Shown: in pieces, positions 7,891 to 17,536 of the stretch
Position numbering within the stretch: position 1 is the first letter of the stretch
Layout of the letters: every line of letters starts with the position of its first letter
Origin: Leifsonia aquatica
GTDB taxonomy: Bacteria > Actinomycetota > Actinomycetes > Actinomycetales > Microbacteriaceae
Assembly (NCBI RefSeq): GCF_014190775.1
Contig: NZ_JACHVP010000001.1
Location: 1,116,001-1,180,000, forward strand
Direction of reading: 5' to 3'
DNA: 64,000 nucleotides
The notes under the pieces: model-generated
What the model saw: only the letters and a program-made list of their open reading frames with translations
What the model was told of the DNA's origin: nothing
Databases searched by the model: none
Program-made: the position numbers and the translations under genes

Positions 7891-8957
7891 CGGTTGCTCC
7901 CGAGTGCGGTGAGAGGGTCGGCGGAGGTGACGGAGCGGAGCGCGAACGCGGCCCCGGCGAGACCGAGCACGACGAGGATCGCGCCCGGGAGGAGGGTGGT
8001 GAGCGGGCTGAGCAGGAACGGCAGTGCGCTCCCGGCCAGGGCTCCGAGCCCGGCGACGACGACGAGTCCAACACCGATCCCGAGCAGGAGGACGATCAGC
8101 GCCTGGCCCAGCGCGTCCCGCACCAGGGCCGGCGTGCTGGCACCGAGCGCCTTGAGCACGGCGACATCCCCCTTGCGCTGCATCGTCCACACGGTGAAGA
8201 AGGCGCCGACGACCAGTCCGGAGATGCCGAACAGCAGGGCGATCATCAGCAGGAGCGACCCGATCTCAGAGCGGAACGAGCTCAGGGCGGTCAGCGACCC
8301 GATGGTGGTCTCGGAGACTGTGTCGTTGGCGGAGTCCGCCGCCGTCCAATCCGGGCTGCCGGTGACGGCGAGCACGGTCGCGTAGGCGTCGGGATTGCCG
8401 GTGCCCGCGGAGTACCGCTGCCAATCGGTCAGGGTCATCCGGATGACCGGGGTGTGGCTGTACCAGCCGTCTCCGGCGACCGACCCCACGGAGTACGACG
8501 TGCCGCCGATGGTGACGTCGTCGCCCGGCGAGGCGCCGAGGGCGGACGCTGCGCCGGTCGAGAGCGACACCGAGCCGTCCGTGAGCGTGCCGCCGTCACC
8601 GCTGTCGGCAGGCATCCCGAACAGCGCGACGGCCGTGCGGGTGCTGCCGGCCTCGGCGCGCGACTGGGCGATGCCGATCGGCTCGACGGAGCTCACGCCG
8701 GCCGTCCGCGACCATGCAGCCGACTGGTCGGCGGTGACGGCGGAGTCCGCGAAGGAGGCCCCGGCGTCGCCGGCTTGCGGTGCCGAGAAGACGAGCCGGT
8801 CGCCGGGGAGGCTGAGGACGGCGGAGACGTTCTGCGTCGCCAGCCCGCCGGTGAGGCCGCTCAGGAAGCCGACGAGCACGGTGATGAGGGCGACGACGGA
8901 TCCGATGAGGAGGAACCGGCCGCGGGCGAAGCGCAGGTCGCGGAGCGCGACGAACAT
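7887..8957 (-). CDS. FtsX-like ABC transporter permease
   Basis: This 356-residue permease has one N-terminal membrane segment (about residues 13-38), a roughly 190-residue extracytoplasmic Ser/Gly/Asp-rich domain, and three C-terminal membrane segments. That is the MacB/LolC/FtsX fold. The first segment follows FARGRF. An AAAGG sequence lies 7 bases before the ATG. It forms a two-gene unit with the ATPase and is divergent from the histidine kinase gene. The substrate is unknown. Confidence 0.85.
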   Translation of the reverse strand: MFVALRDLRFARGRFLLIGSVVALITVLVGFLSGLTGGLATQNVSAVLSLPGDRLVFSAPQAGDAGASFADSAVTADQSAAWSRTAGVSSVEPIGIAQSRAEAGSTRTAVALFGMPADSGDGGTLTDGSVSLSTGAASALGASPGDDVTIGGTSYSVGSVAGDGWYSHTPVIRMTLTDWQRYSAGTGNPDAYATVLAVTGSPDWTAADSANDTVSETTIGSLTALSSFRSEIGSLLLMIALLFGISGLVVGAFFTVWTMQRKGDVAVLKALGASTPALVRDALGQALIVLLLGIGVGLVVVAGLGALAGSALPFLLSPLTTLLPGAILVVLGLAGAAFALRSVTSADPLTALGSNR

Positions 8958-9115
8958 GGGAGGCCTTTCGAGCGTTGAGAGACGGGACGGGATGGTGCTT
9001 CCAGCCTCGCCACCCGCGCCGATCCGGGCATCGGCCGTCGGAACAGGCCTGCGCGACCGATCGGGCGAACCGCCGCTCCACCTTTTGGACGATGCCGCCG
9101 CTCCCGGCTCCCGCG

Positions 9116-9121
9116 TAGAGT
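9116..9121 (+). promoter_or_regulatory. -10 element of the histidine kinase gene (leaderless)
   Basis: TAGAGT ends 6 bases before the ATG at 9128, so transcription is predicted to start at the A of the start codon. The rest of the 170-bp gap to the divergent permease shows no clear repeat. Confidence 0.6.
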
Positions 9122-9127
9122 CCAGAC

Positions 9128-10318
9128 ATGGCCCACACCGCGCTCACTCCGGTCTTCGTGGGCCTGCGCACCGGGCTGCACGTGCTGTTCGTCGTGCTCG
9201 CCGGCCTGGTGATCGTGCGAGCGCTCGTCGTGCCGTCGTCGTCGACCATCGCGATCGTGGCGGTCGCGGTGGTGCTGATCGCCACGTACTTCGTGGGGGC
9301 GGCACTGGCCCGCGGCGCGGGGGCGCGCGGACGTGCGGCCGGACTGATCTGGCTCACCCTGCTCACCGTCGAATGGGCCACGTTGCTCTGGCTGAGCACT
9401 GAGGCGGCCTATCTGGTCTTCCCGCTGTTCTTCCTCTACCTCCATCTGCTCGGCGGCCGGTGGGGAGCGGTGGCCATCCTGCTCTCCACCGCGGCGGCGA
9501 TCGTCGCCCTCGGCCTCCACGGCGGCTGGACCGTCGGCGGCGTGGTCGGCCCGCTGGTCGGCGCGGGTGTCGCCCTCTTGATCGGACTCGGCTACCAGGC
9601 GCTGGCGCGGGAGGCGGCCGAACGTGAGGCGCTGATGCGCGAGCTGCTCGACACGCGCGACCAGCTGGCCGTCACCGAGCACGAGTCCGGGGTGCTCGCG
9701 GAACGTGCGCGCCTCGCGCGAGAGATCCACGACACCCTCGCGCAGGGGCTCTCGAGCATCCAGCTCCTCCTGCACGCGGCCGAGCGCGCCGCCCCCGACG
9801 GTCCGGGCGTGGACCACATCCGGCTCGCCCGCGAGACCGCGGCGACGGGACTGGCCGACGCGCGCCGGTTCATCCGCGAGCTCGCCCCACCGGACCTCGA
9901 CGACCAGGGCCTCGGGGGAGCGCTGCGGCGCCTCGCCCGCACGCAGTGGGCAGCGCAGGGGCTGGCGGTGGAGGTCCGCGTCGCCGACGCCGTCCCGCTG
10001 CCGATGCACGTGCAGACCGCGCTGCTGCGGATCGCCCAGGGCGCCATCGCGAACGTCGTGCAGCACGCGCACGCCGACAGCGCGGTGATCGAGCTGGTCG
10101 CGGATGCCGATGGGCTCCGGTTCGCCGTGTCGGACGACGGCGACGGGTTCGACCTGCGGGCGGCGGAGTCGGGAGACGGCGGCGCGACCTCGGACTCCTT
10201 CGGCCTGCAGGCGGCGCGCGAGCGGGTGCAGCAACTCGGCGGCACCCTCGTCGTGGAGTCGGCGCCGGGCCGGGGAACGTCGTTGACCGTGCTGCTCGCG
10301 ACGGCGGAGGCCTCGTGA
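9128..10318 (+). CDS. NarL-type sensor histidine kinase
   Basis: This 396-residue membrane kinase has about five or six hydrophobic segments in residues 10-160, a short coiled linker, and a HisKA_3 dimerisation box with the phosphorylated histidine at His201 ([15 protein letters not shown]). The ATPase domain follows, with an N-box ([11 protein letters not shown]) and a G1 box (VSDDGDGFD). No PAS or large extracellular domain is present, so it probably senses within or through the membrane. It overlaps the response regulator by GTGA and is divergent from an ABC exporter that it may regulate. Confidence 0.9.
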   Translation: MAHTALTPVFVGLRTGLHVLFVVLAGLVIVRALVVPSSSTIAIVAVAVVLIATYFVGAALARGAGARGRAAGLIWLTLLTVEWATLLWLSTEAAYLVFPLFFLYLHLLGGRWGAVAILLSTAAAIVALGLHGGWTVGGVVGPLVGAGVALLIGLGYQALAREAAEREALMRELLDTRDQLAVTEHESGVLAERARLAREIHDTLAQGLSSIQLLLHAAERAAPDGPGVDHIRLARETAATGLADARRFIRELAPPDLDDQGLGGALRRLARTQWAAQGLAVEVRVADAVPLPMHVQTALLRIAQGAIANVVQHAHADSAVIELVADADGLRFAVSDDGDGFDLRAAESGDGGATSDSFGLQAARERVQQLGGTLVVESAPGRGTSLTVLLATAEAS

Positions 10319-10941
10319 TCCGGCTGGTGATCGCCGACGACCACCCCATCGTCCGCGCGGGTCTCGTGGCGCTCTTCTCGTCCGAGGACGACCTCGCGGT
10401 GGTCGCCGAGGCGGCGACGCCGGACGAGGCCGTCGCGGCGGCTGAGCGGGAGAACCCGGACGTCGTGCTGATGGACCTGCAGTTCGGCGCGGGGGAGAAG
10501 GGCGGCGGAGCCGACGCCACCCGTCGCATCCGCGCGCTCGACGCCGCACCGTACGTGCTGGTGCTCACGAACTACGACTCGGATGCGGACATCCTCGGCG
10601 CCGTGGAGGCCGGAGCCAGCGGCTACCTGCTGAAGGACGCGCCGCCGCACGAGCTGATCGCCGCCGTCCGCGCAGCGGCGGCGGGGGAGAGCGCGCTCGC
10701 GCCCGTCATCGCCTCCCGCCTCCTCGACCGCCTGCGCGCGCCGCGGGTCAGCCTGAGCGCGCGCGAGATCGAGGTCCTCGGGCTCGTCGCCGCGGGTCGC
10801 ACGAACACCGAGGTCGCGACGGAGCTCTTCGTCAGCGAGACGACCGTCAAGTCGCACCTCGCGCACATCTTCACGAAGCTCGGCGTGACCTCCCGGACGG
10901 CAGCGGTCGCGGCCGCCCGCGAGCGCGGCATTCTGCGCTGA
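10315..10941 (+). CDS. NarL/FixJ-family response regulator
   Basis: This 208-residue regulator has an N-terminal receiver (acidic pair in VIADDH, phospho-acceptor Asp54 in LMDLQ, conserved Lys in YLLKDAPP) and a C-terminal LuxR helix-turn-helix ([20 protein letters not shown], then [13 protein letters not shown]). The GTG at 10315 overlaps the kinase stop (GTGA); the longer frame is a shadow. It is the cognate partner of the kinase just upstream. Likely targets are the divergent ABC genes, by position only. Confidence 0.92.
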   Translation: MIRLVIADDHPIVRAGLVALFSSEDDLAVVAEAATPDEAVAAAERENPDVVLMDLQFGAGEKGGGADATRRIRALDAAPYVLVLTNYDSDADILGAVEAGASGYLLKDAPPHELIAAVRAAAAGESALAPVIASRLLDRLRAPRVSLSAREIEVLGLVAAGRTNTEVATELFVSETTVKSHLAHIFTKLGVTSRTAAVAAARERGILR

Positions 10942-10972
10942 CGGGCGTGCGAGCGCTCGGGCCCGACTCCGG

Positions 10973-11830
10973 TCAGCCGCGCAGGCCCGGCGTGGGAGCG
11001 CAGCCGAAGCCGCCCGCGTAGTTCAGGCAGGGCAGCATGAACGCCGGATACCGCTCAGTGCGCGGGTCGCCGAACCAGTTTGTGTAGAGCCGGGAGAAGT
11101 TGAGGTTGCCGTAGGTCGAGCAGTCGCCGGCCGGACCGGTCGGGGCGGCCAGGGTCTCGTCGTTCGGCTGGTACGGCGTGTAGTTGTAGAGGTTCGCCGT
11201 CGCCTGGTTGACGATCGTCACGCGGCTGGAGCCGCAGGAGACGTCCGGGTGGAACTGGATGTCGTTCCGCCCGACGCCGTAGCGCCAGTCGCCGGGGTGC
11301 ACCGTGTACTCACGGAACTGCCACGCGGCCCGGTACACCTGGTTGACGAAGCCGAAGTAGCGCTTGTCGCACTCGGCGGTGTCGGGGCAGGCGTAGCCCG
11401 TCGCCTTCTGGTAGCCGGAGGCGCTGGGCGCGGTGAGCAGCGACTGCTCCTTCTGCAGCAGCACGAGGAGCACGCGCGGGCTGATCGTGCACGCCTCGGC
11501 GACCCGGGCGATGATGCTGCTCGCGCGCTCGTCCTTCTGCGCAGGGAGCGCCGTGCAGCGCCCGGCCGACGCGGGGATGCGCGGCACGTCGACCCGGTAG
11601 TCGGCGAGGCACGGCGAGCCGTCCGTGGGCTTGCACGTGCGGTCCTCGAGGAACGACTGGATCTCGCCGGCCGTCATCGCGTCCGGGTTGAAGAAGCTGT
11701 CGTCGCTGATGATGTCGCCCGGGTCGAACGAAGCGCGCTCGGCACCCAGGACGCCCGTCGCCGGCACCAGGGCGAGCGCGAGGGCGGCGACGGCGGCGGC
11801 CGCGATCGACCGCCAGCGCCTGATCAGCAC
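10973..11830 (-). CDS. Secreted protein of unknown function
   Basis: This 285-residue protein has an Arg-rich N-terminus and a hydrophobic core ending near ATGVLGA (about residue 29), a typical Sec signal peptide. The mature part has eight cysteines spread along its length (for example CKPTDGSPC and CPDTAEC), suggesting disulfides outside the cell. The segment [17 protein letters not shown] resembles the helix around the catalytic glutamate of lysozyme-like folds, so a cell-wall role is possible but unproven. It starts at a GTG 10 bases after the gabT2 stop, apparently in the same transcript. Confidence 0.7.
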   Translation of the reverse strand: MLIRRWRSIAAAAVAALALALVPATGVLGAERASFDPGDIISDDSFFNPDAMTAGEIQSFLEDRTCKPTDGSPCLADYRVDVPRIPASAGRCTALPAQKDERASSIIARVAEACTISPRVLLVLLQKEQSLLTAPSASGYQKATGYACPDTAECDKRYFGFVNQVYRAAWQFREYTVHPGDWRYGVGRNDIQFHPDVSCGSSRVTIVNQATANLYNYTPYQPNDETLAAPTGPAGDCSTYGNLNFSRLYTNWFGDPRTERYPAFMLPCLNYAGGFGCAPTPGLRG

Positions 11831-11840
11831 GGCGTGGCCC

Positions 11841-13178
11841 TCAGCCGAGCTTCGCCAGCGCCTCTTCGATGACGCTCGCCGCGTCGTCGATCAGCTCTTC
11901 GCTGATGACGACGGACGGCAGGAGGCGCAGCACGCTGTCCCAGCTGCCGGCGTCGAGCGGGATGACGCCGTTGGCGGTCGCGTGCGCGAGCACGGCCTTC
12001 AGTGCCTCCGGGTTCGGCTTCGTCGTGCCGGGGACGACGAGTTCGATGCCGAACATCGCGCCCTTGCCGCGCACCTCGCCGACGACCGCGAAGCGCTCGG
12101 CCCAATCGCCGATGCGCGCCCACAGCGCCGCCTCGACGCGACGGGCCTCGGCGAGCAGATCCTCCTTCTCGAAGGCCTCGAAGACGGCCAGGGCCGCGGC
12201 CGTGGAGACCGGGTTGCCGCCGAACGTGCCGCCGATGCCGCCGGGCTGGACGGCGTCCATGATGTCCGCGCGGCCGGTGACCGCCGCGAGCGGGAACCCG
12301 CCGGCGATGCCCTTCGCGCTCGTGACGAGGTCCGGGACGACGCTGTGGTGCTCGATCGAGTACCAGGTGCCCGTCCGGCCGATGCCGGCCTGGATCTCGT
12401 CGGCCACGAAGACGATGCCGTTCTCGGTGCAGAACTCGGAGAGGCGCTGGAAGTAGCCCGGCGCCGGGATGATGATGCCGCCGTCGCCCTGGATCGGCTC
12501 GACGAACAACGCGGCGAGCTCGGTCGCGCCGATGTGCGTGCGGATGTAGTCGATCGTGCGCTCGGCGGCCTCCTCGCCCGTCATCCCCTCGGGGTCGCGG
12601 AACGGGTAGCTGATCGGGAGGCTGTAGATCTCGCCGGGGAACGGGCCCATGCCCGCGCGCTCGGGCCAGGGGCGGTACGTCATCGCCATGGTCAGGTTCG
12701 TGCGGCCGTGGAATGCGTGGTCGAGCGTCGCGATCGCGCGGCGGCCGGTGAACTTGCGGGCGATCTTGACCGCGTTCTCCACGGCCTCGGCGCCCGAGTT
12801 CACCAGGATGCTGCGCTTCTCGAAGTCGCCGGGGGTGATCTCGGCGAGCTTCTCGGCCACACGCACGTAGTTCTCGTACGGGGTGACCGTGAAGAGGGTG
12901 TGGGTCAGCTTGGCGGCCTGCGCGGCCGCGGCGGCCGCGACCTCGGGGTGGGCGTGGCCGATGGTGGTCACGCCGATGCCGCAGCCCAGGTCGATCAGAC
13001 GGTTGCCGTCGACGTCGACCAGGATCGCGCCGGAGCCCGACTCCATGTAGATGTTCGCGAGCGTCCCGGCACCCCGGCTCACCACCGCCTCGCGTCGTCG
13101 CTGCAGCTCCTGCGAGCGCGGGCCCGGGAGGGCCGTGGCGACGTGGCGGGACTGGGGAACCGAGAATTCGCGAGTCAT
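11841..13178 (-). CDS. gabT: 4-aminobutyrate aminotransferase (second copy)
   Basis: This 445-residue class III PLP aminotransferase is clearly paralogous to the one at 4519-5874: shared stretches include [26 protein letters not shown] and [12 protein letters not shown]. The PLP lysine is Lys289. The start at 13178 rather than the ATG at 13187 is favoured because TACGAT (13186-13191, minus) ends 7 bases before it and would overlap the earlier ATG. Its product is probably GABA or a related omega-amino acid transaminase. The two copies may differ in substrate or regulation. Confidence 0.87.
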   Translation of the reverse strand: MTREFSVPQSRHVATALPGPRSQELQRRREAVVSRGAGTLANIYMESGSGAILVDVDGNRLIDLGCGIGVTTIGHAHPEVAAAAAAQAAKLTHTLFTVTPYENYVRVAEKLAEITPGDFEKRSILVNSGAEAVENAVKIARKFTGRRAIATLDHAFHGRTNLTMAMTYRPWPERAGMGPFPGEIYSLPISYPFRDPEGMTGEEAAERTIDYIRTHIGATELAALFVEPIQGDGGIIIPAPGYFQRLSEFCTENGIVFVADEIQAGIGRTGTWYSIEHHSVVPDLVTSAKGIAGGFPLAAVTGRADIMDAVQPGGIGGTFGGNPVSTAAALAVFEAFEKEDLLAEARRVEAALWARIGDWAERFAVVGEVRGKGAMFGIELVVPGTTKPNPEALKAVLAHATANGVIPLDAGSWDSVLRLLPSVVISEELIDDAASVIEEALAKLG

Positions 13179-13185
13179 GCCTTCC

Positions 13186-13191
13186 ATCGTA
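13186..13191 (-). promoter_or_regulatory. -10 element of second gabT (leaderless)
   Basis: TACGAT on the minus strand, a 7-base spacer, then the ATG at 13178. The upstream in-frame ATG (13187) lies inside this hexamer and so could not be translated from this transcript. Confidence 0.55.
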
Positions 13192-13281
13192 GGCGGCGCC
13201 AGGTGCGGAACCGTGCGCCGGGGCCGCCCTCTGGTCGGACTGTCAGCGGAGGCAGAGGCGGATGCGGCAGACTGTTCGATC

Positions 13282-14253
13282 GTGCGCAGATCACTCTCCC
13301 TCCTCACCGCCGCCCTCGTCGTCGCCGGGCTGGCCGCCTGCAGCTCCTCGTCTCCGGAGCCGTCCGCCACGAGCACGACGGCAGCCGCCACCTGCCAGAA
13401 CCTGAAATCAGGCGACACCTCCAAGGCGGTGAAGGTGGAGGGCGACTTCCGCAAATCCCCGACCGTCACGTTCGCGACGCCCCTGAAGGCCACCGACCTG
13501 CAGCGCAGCGTCGTCATCACGGGCAAGGGCGCCGAGGCCAAGGCCGGCTCCACCGTCGACATCGCCCTGGCCGCCTACAGCGGGGCGACGGGCAAGGAGC
13601 TCACCGCCGCCGCCGGATTCGACGACCAGGCCGCGCAGACCATCACCCTGGACGACACCCAGTACGTCCCCGGGCTCGTGCGCGCCGTGGAGTGCCTCAA
13701 GGTCGGCTCACGCGTCGTGCTCACCGGCACGGCGAAGGAGGCGTTCGGCAACGCCGACCTCACCCAGCTCGGCCTGAAAGCGGCCGACACGGTGGTGTTC
13801 GTCGCCGACCTCGTCGACCTGCCCCCGACCCGCGCCGACGGCACCCCGGTCGCGCCCAAGGCCGGGTTCCCGACCGTGAAGCTCTCGAAGACCGGCGAGC
13901 CCACGATCACCATCCCGAAGGCCGACCCGCCGACCCAGACCGAGCTCGAGGTCCTCAAACAGGGCGACGGCGAGACGGTCCAGGCGGGCGACACGGTGAC
14001 CGTGCAGTACAAGGGCGTGATCTGGCGCGACGGAGAGATGTTCGACTCCAGCTGGAGCCGCGGCGCGCCGACGTCGTTCCCCACCACCGGGGTCGTGGCC
14101 GGCTTCAAGAAGGCCCTCGAAGGTCAGAAGGTGGGCTCCCAGGTGCTCGTCGTGATCCCGCCCGCGGACGGCTACGGCGACGCGGGCAACGGCGCCATCA
14201 AGGGCACGGACACGATCGTGTTCGTCATCGACATCCTGAAGACCGCCCGCTGA
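13282..14253 (+). CDS. FKBP-type peptidyl-prolyl isomerase lipoprotein, two domains
   Basis: This 323-residue predicted lipoprotein starts at a GTG and has a signal peptide with lipobox LAAC at about residue 19, followed by a Ser/Thr linker. Two FKBP folds follow: residues about 50-165, lacking most canonical active-site residues, and about 205-323, which keeps [15 protein letters not shown] and [16 protein letters not shown]. It would assist folding of exported proteins at the outer face of the membrane. The TGA overlaps the dxr ATG (TGATG). The first domain may be structural only. Confidence 0.85.
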   Translation: MRRSLSLLTAALVVAGLAACSSSSPEPSATSTTAAATCQNLKSGDTSKAVKVEGDFRKSPTVTFATPLKATDLQRSVVITGKGAEAKAGSTVDIALAAYSGATGKELTAAAGFDDQAAQTITLDDTQYVPGLVRAVECLKVGSRVVLTGTAKEAFGNADLTQLGLKAADTVVFVADLVDLPPTRADGTPVAPKAGFPTVKLSKTGEPTITIPKADPPTQTELEVLKQGDGETVQAGDTVTVQYKGVIWRDGEMFDSSWSRGAPTSFPTTGVVAGFKKALEGQKVGSQVLVVIPPADGYGDAGNGAIKGTDTIVFVIDILKTAR

Positions 14254-15344
14254 TGACCGGGCGGCCGCGACGCGTCGTGCTCCTGGGCTCGACCGGTTCC
14301 ATCGGCACGCAGGCGCTCGACGTCATCGCGGCCAACCCGGACCTCTTCGAGGTCGTCGGCCTGACCGCCGGTCGCGACGCGGATGGGCTCGCAGCTCAGG
14401 CCGAGCGCTTCGGCGTGCGCGACACGGCGCTGGGCGCCGACGACTCCGAGCGGCTCGTCCGCTCGGTCGAAGCCGATGTCGTGCTCAACGGCATCACCGG
14501 CTCGGTCGGGCTCGGCCCGACGCTCGCCGCGCTCGAGACCGGCGCGAGCCTCGCGCTCGCCAACAAGGAGTCGCTGATCGTCGGCGGCGAGCTCGTGAAG
14601 CGTGCCGCCGCTCCCGGGCAGATCGTGCCCGTCGACTCCGAGCATTCCGCCATCGCGCAGGCACTCCGCTCGGGCGCGCCGCGCGAGGTTCGCCGGCTCG
14701 TCCTGACCGCGTCCGGCGGCCCGTTCCGTGGGCGGAGCAAGGACTCGCTGCGGGATGTCACCCCCGCCGAGGCGCTCGCCCACCCGACCTGGGACATGGG
14801 CCTCGTCGTCACCACGAACTCCTCGACCCTCGTCAACAAGGGTCTCGAGGTCATCGAGGCGCACCTCCTGTTCGACGTGCCCTACGACCGGATCGACGTG
14901 ACGGTCCACCCGCAGTCCGTCATCCACTCGATGGTGGAGTTCGTCGACGGCTCGACCATCGCGCAGGCGTCGCCGCCCGATATGCGCCTGCCGATCTCGC
15001 TCGGACTGGGCTGGCCCGACCGTGTGGCCGGCGTCGGCGTCCCGCTCGACTGGACGGCCTCCCACACCTGGACGTTCGAGCCGCTCGACGGCGAGGCGTT
15101 CCCGGCGGTGGCCCTCGCGAAGCGCGTCGGAACCGCGGGGTCGACGTATCCCGCCGTCTTCAACGCCGCCAACGAGCAGGCGGTCGCCGCCTTCCACGCG
15201 GGCGCGATCGGCTACCTGGACATCCTCGACACCGTCGAGCGCGTCGTCGATGCCCACGAGCCCGCCGTCGAGCTCACCCGCGAGTCCCTCGCTGAGGCGG
15301 AGCGCTGGGCGCGGGCCGCGGCGGACGCGCTGATCGCGGGCTGA
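14253..15344 (+). CDS. dxr: 1-deoxy-D-xylulose 5-phosphate reductoisomerase
   Basis: This 363-residue enzyme of the MEP isoprenoid pathway converts DXP to MEP with NADPH. The N-terminal NADPH motif is [11 protein letters not shown], the metal-binding region includes VDSEHSAI, and the flexible-loop and substrate regions include SGGPFRGR and [12 protein letters not shown]. The ATG overlaps the FKBP stop (TGATG); the long upstream frame is a shadow. ispG of the same pathway lies 2 kb downstream, with rseP between, a widely conserved gene order. Confidence 0.95.
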   Translation: MTGRPRRVVLLGSTGSIGTQALDVIAANPDLFEVVGLTAGRDADGLAAQAERFGVRDTALGADDSERLVRSVEADVVLNGITGSVGLGPTLAALETGASLALANKESLIVGGELVKRAAAPGQIVPVDSEHSAIAQALRSGAPREVRRLVLTASGGPFRGRSKDSLRDVTPAEALAHPTWDMGLVVTTNSSTLVNKGLEVIEAHLLFDVPYDRIDVTVHPQSVIHSMVEFVDGSTIAQASPPDMRLPISLGLGWPDRVAGVGVPLDWTASHTWTFEPLDGEAFPAVALAKRVGTAGSTYPAVFNAANEQAVAAFHAGAIGYLDILDTVERVVDAHEPAVELTRESLAEAERWARAAADALIAG

Positions 15345-15350
15345 TAGGTT
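15345..15350 (+). promoter_or_regulatory. -10 element upstream of the lipoprotein gene
   Basis: TAGGTT begins at the base after the dxr stop codon and places a transcription start near 15356, giving a 35-base leader before the lipoprotein ATG at 15391. An ATG sits at the predicted 5' end (15356). Confidence 0.45.
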
Positions 15351-15355
15351 CGGAC

Positions 15356-15394
15356 ATGAGGCCGGAACGCGGCCGGGAATCGGGGGATTCATGA
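15356..15394 (+). CDS. Putative 12-codon leader ORF
   Basis: ATG at 15356 lies 5 bases after a TAGGTT hexamer, at or next to the predicted transcript start. It opens a 12-codon frame (MRPERGRESGDS) whose TGA overlaps the lipoprotein ATG as ATGA. Translation could couple to the lipoprotein gene. Peptide function is unknown, and a chance frame of this size is possible. Confidence 0.3.
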   Translation: MRPERGRESGDS

Positions 15395-16080
15395 AGACGT
15401 TCAGCGCGCTCATCGGAGCGATCAGCGTCGTACTCGCCTTGGCGGGGTGCGCAGGGGCAGCAGATCCTGGAGCGTCCACGACGCCATCGACCTCGCCCAC
15501 CGGTTCGCCGACCACGTCGCCCGCGCCGAAGACGACCGCGATCGTCATCGGTGGCGACGAGCTCCGCTTCGTCGATGCGACGGGCGGAGAACGCGGGTTC
15601 GGCTACGCCGAGCCGGTCGCCGACGTGCTGAGCGCGGTGGAGCACTCGCTGGGGCCGCAGACCGGGACGACGGAGGTGGCGGGCACCAACCACACGGTCC
15701 CCGCGACCGCGCACGAGTTCGGCGCGCTCACGATCTACGAAGAGCACTACTCGGGCGCCGTCGACAACGATGTGCTCCTGGCCCCCGTCTGGACCGTGTC
15801 CACGAAGGCCGCCGCCGTCGGCGGGGTGAGCATCGCCACCTCGACCGGAGTCGCGGTCGGCTCATCCGTCGATGACATCCCGGGCCACGCTGACGCCGAC
15901 CGGCTGGACGTCGTCACCGTGAACGGCGCGGCCTCCGCATACATCCTGGTCGAGGCGTCCTCCGGCTCGGTGCTCGTCCCCGACGGCGTCAGCACCGCGG
16001 TCGGCGTGCTTGCCTCGGCAGAAACGTGGCCGGGGCCGATCACTCGGTTGAGTGCCCCGACGCAGTTCGCCGGGGCCTGA
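15391..16080 (+). CDS. Putative lipoprotein of unknown function
   Basis: This 229-residue protein has a signal peptide with lipobox LAGC (Cys at about residue 19-20), a Thr/Ser/Pro linker (STTPSTSPTGSPTTS), then a beta-rich domain with no recognisable motif. GGGGGA lies 4 bases before the ATG. The gene is inserted between dxr and rseP, which are neighbours in many actinobacteria. The protein should sit on the outer face of the membrane. Confidence 0.7.
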   Translation: MKTFSALIGAISVVLALAGCAGAADPGASTTPSTSPTGSPTTSPAPKTTAIVIGGDELRFVDATGGERGFGYAEPVADVLSAVEHSLGPQTGTTEVAGTNHTVPATAHEFGALTIYEEHYSGAVDNDVLLAPVWTVSTKAAAVGGVSIATSTGVAVGSSVDDIPGHADADRLDVVTVNGAASAYILVEASSGSVLVPDGVSTAVGVLASAETWPGPITRLSAPTQFAGA

Positions 16081-16125
16081 TCGCCCACATAGGCGGCTAG
16101 CGGCTGGCTCCAAGCTGGGCGACAG

Positions 16126-16131
16126 TACCCT
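16126..16131 (+). promoter_or_regulatory. -10 element of rseP (leaderless)
   Basis: TACCCT followed by a 6-base spacer and the GTG start at 16138, the same spacing as at ispG, proS and others in this window. Confidence 0.55.
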
Positions 16132-16137
16132 GAGTCC

Positions 16138-17469
16138 GTGGAAACCGTGCTCCTGTTCGTCCTCGGCGTCGTCATCATCCTGATCGGCCTCGCCGTCTCG
16201 ATCGCGCTGCACGAGATCGGGCACCTGGTGCCCGCCAAGCTCTTCGGCGTCAAGGTGACGCAGTACATGATCGGCTTCGGCAAGACGCTGTTCTCGTTCC
16301 GTCGCGGCGAGACGCAGTACGGCGTCAAGGCGCTCCCGCTCGGCGGCTACATCTCGATGATCGGGATGTTCCCCCCGGCCAAGGAGGGCGGCGCCGGTCG
16401 CAACGCGACGACCGGCTTCATGCAGTCCATGGCGTCGGACGCCCGCGCGGCCAGCGCCGAGACGGTGGCGGTCGGCGAGGAGGAGCGCACCTTCTACAAG
16501 CTGGCCGTGTGGAAGCGCGTCATCATCATGTTCGGCGGCCCGTTCATGAACCTCCTCATCGCCGTCGTGCTGTTCGGCGTGCTCCTGATGGGCTTCGGCA
16601 CACCGCAGAACTCGACCACCATCGCGTCCGTGAGCCAGTGCGTCCTCCCGGCCTCCAGCACCAGCCAGACCTGCTCGTCGAACGACCCGGCGGGCCCGGC
16701 GGCCGCGGCGGGGCTGAAGCCCGGCGACACGATCGTCAGCATCGACGGCACCCCGATCACCTCCTGGGCGCAGTCGACCGCGATCATCCGGGACTCGGCG
16801 AACCGGTCCCTCTCGGTGACGCTGCGGCGCGACGGAGAAGAGCGCACCGTCACGCTGACGCCCACCACGAACCAGGTCGCCAAGACCGATTCCGACGGCC
16901 AGGTGGTCAAGACCTCCGACGGGAAGGTGGCGACGTTCGCGGCCGGCTTCGCGGGCATCGGGGCCGTGCAGGAGCTCGTCCCGCAGCCGGTCACGGCCGT
17001 GCTGCCCGCCGTCGGCACCCAGGTCGGTGCCGTCTTCAACGTCTTCATCCACCTCCCGCAGCGCATGGTCGACGTCTGGAACGCCGCCTTCGGCTCCGGT
17101 GAACGCGATGCGAACGGCCCGATCGGCGTCGTCGGCATCGGCCGCGCCGCGGGCGAGCTGACGGCGCTCGACGGCGTGCCCGTCGTCGACAAGGCCTACA
17201 CGATGGTCGGGATGCTCGCATCGCTGAACATCGCCCTCTTCGTCTTCAACCTCGTCCCGCTGCTCCCACTCGACGGCGGCCACATCGCCGGGGCGCTGTG
17301 GGAGGGCGTGCGGCGCACGTGGGCGAAGATCTTCCGCCGCCGCGATCCCGGGCCCGTCGACATCGCCAAGCTCATGCCCCTGACCTTCGCCGTCGTGATC
17401 GTGTTCGGCGCGATGAGCCTGCTGCTCGCCTACGCGGACATCGTCAAGCCCGTCAACCTGTTCGGCTAG
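16138..17469 (+). CDS. rseP: Site-2 protease family zinc metalloprotease RseP
   Basis: This 443-residue M50 intramembrane protease has the zinc motif HEIGH at residues 25-29 in the first membrane segment and a second active-site motif (PLLPLDGGHIAGA) in the C-terminal membrane region. A PDZ domain lies between them (about residues 180-265, with AGLKPGDTIVSIDG). The family cleaves membrane-anchored anti-sigma factors and signal-peptide remnants. No sigma/anti-sigma pair is present in the window. The GTG start fits the -10 spacing. Confidence 0.92.
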   Translation: METVLLFVLGVVIILIGLAVSIALHEIGHLVPAKLFGVKVTQYMIGFGKTLFSFRRGETQYGVKALPLGGYISMIGMFPPAKEGGAGRNATTGFMQSMASDARAASAETVAVGEEERTFYKLAVWKRVIIMFGGPFMNLLIAVVLFGVLLMGFGTPQNSTTIASVSQCVLPASSTSQTCSSNDPAGPAAAAGLKPGDTIVSIDGTPITSWAQSTAIIRDSANRSLSVTLRRDGEERTVTLTPTTNQVAKTDSDGQVVKTSDGKVATFAAGFAGIGAVQELVPQPVTAVLPAVGTQVGAVFNVFIHLPQRMVDVWNAAFGSGERDANGPIGVVGIGRAAGELTALDGVPVVDKAYTMVGMLASLNIALFVFNLVPLLPLDGGHIAGALWEGVRRTWAKIFRRRDPGPVDIAKLMPLTFAVVIVFGAMSLLLAYADIVKPVNLFG

Positions 17470-17524
17470 GTCGAGCGGCAAGCGGACTCCCTGCCCGCGT
17501 CCAGCCGGTTCCCACCGGCCCGCG

Positions 17525-17530
17525 TAGGAT
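17525..17530 (+). promoter_or_regulatory. -10 element of ispG (leaderless)
   Basis: TAGGAT, 6-base spacer, GTG start at 17537. Confidence 0.6.
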
Positions 17531-17536
17531 TGTCGG

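Noticed and set aside
13187-13562. Longer reading frame of the second gabT
   Set aside because: It runs through the divergent FKBP lipoprotein gene, and the extra residues are unrelated to aminotransferases.
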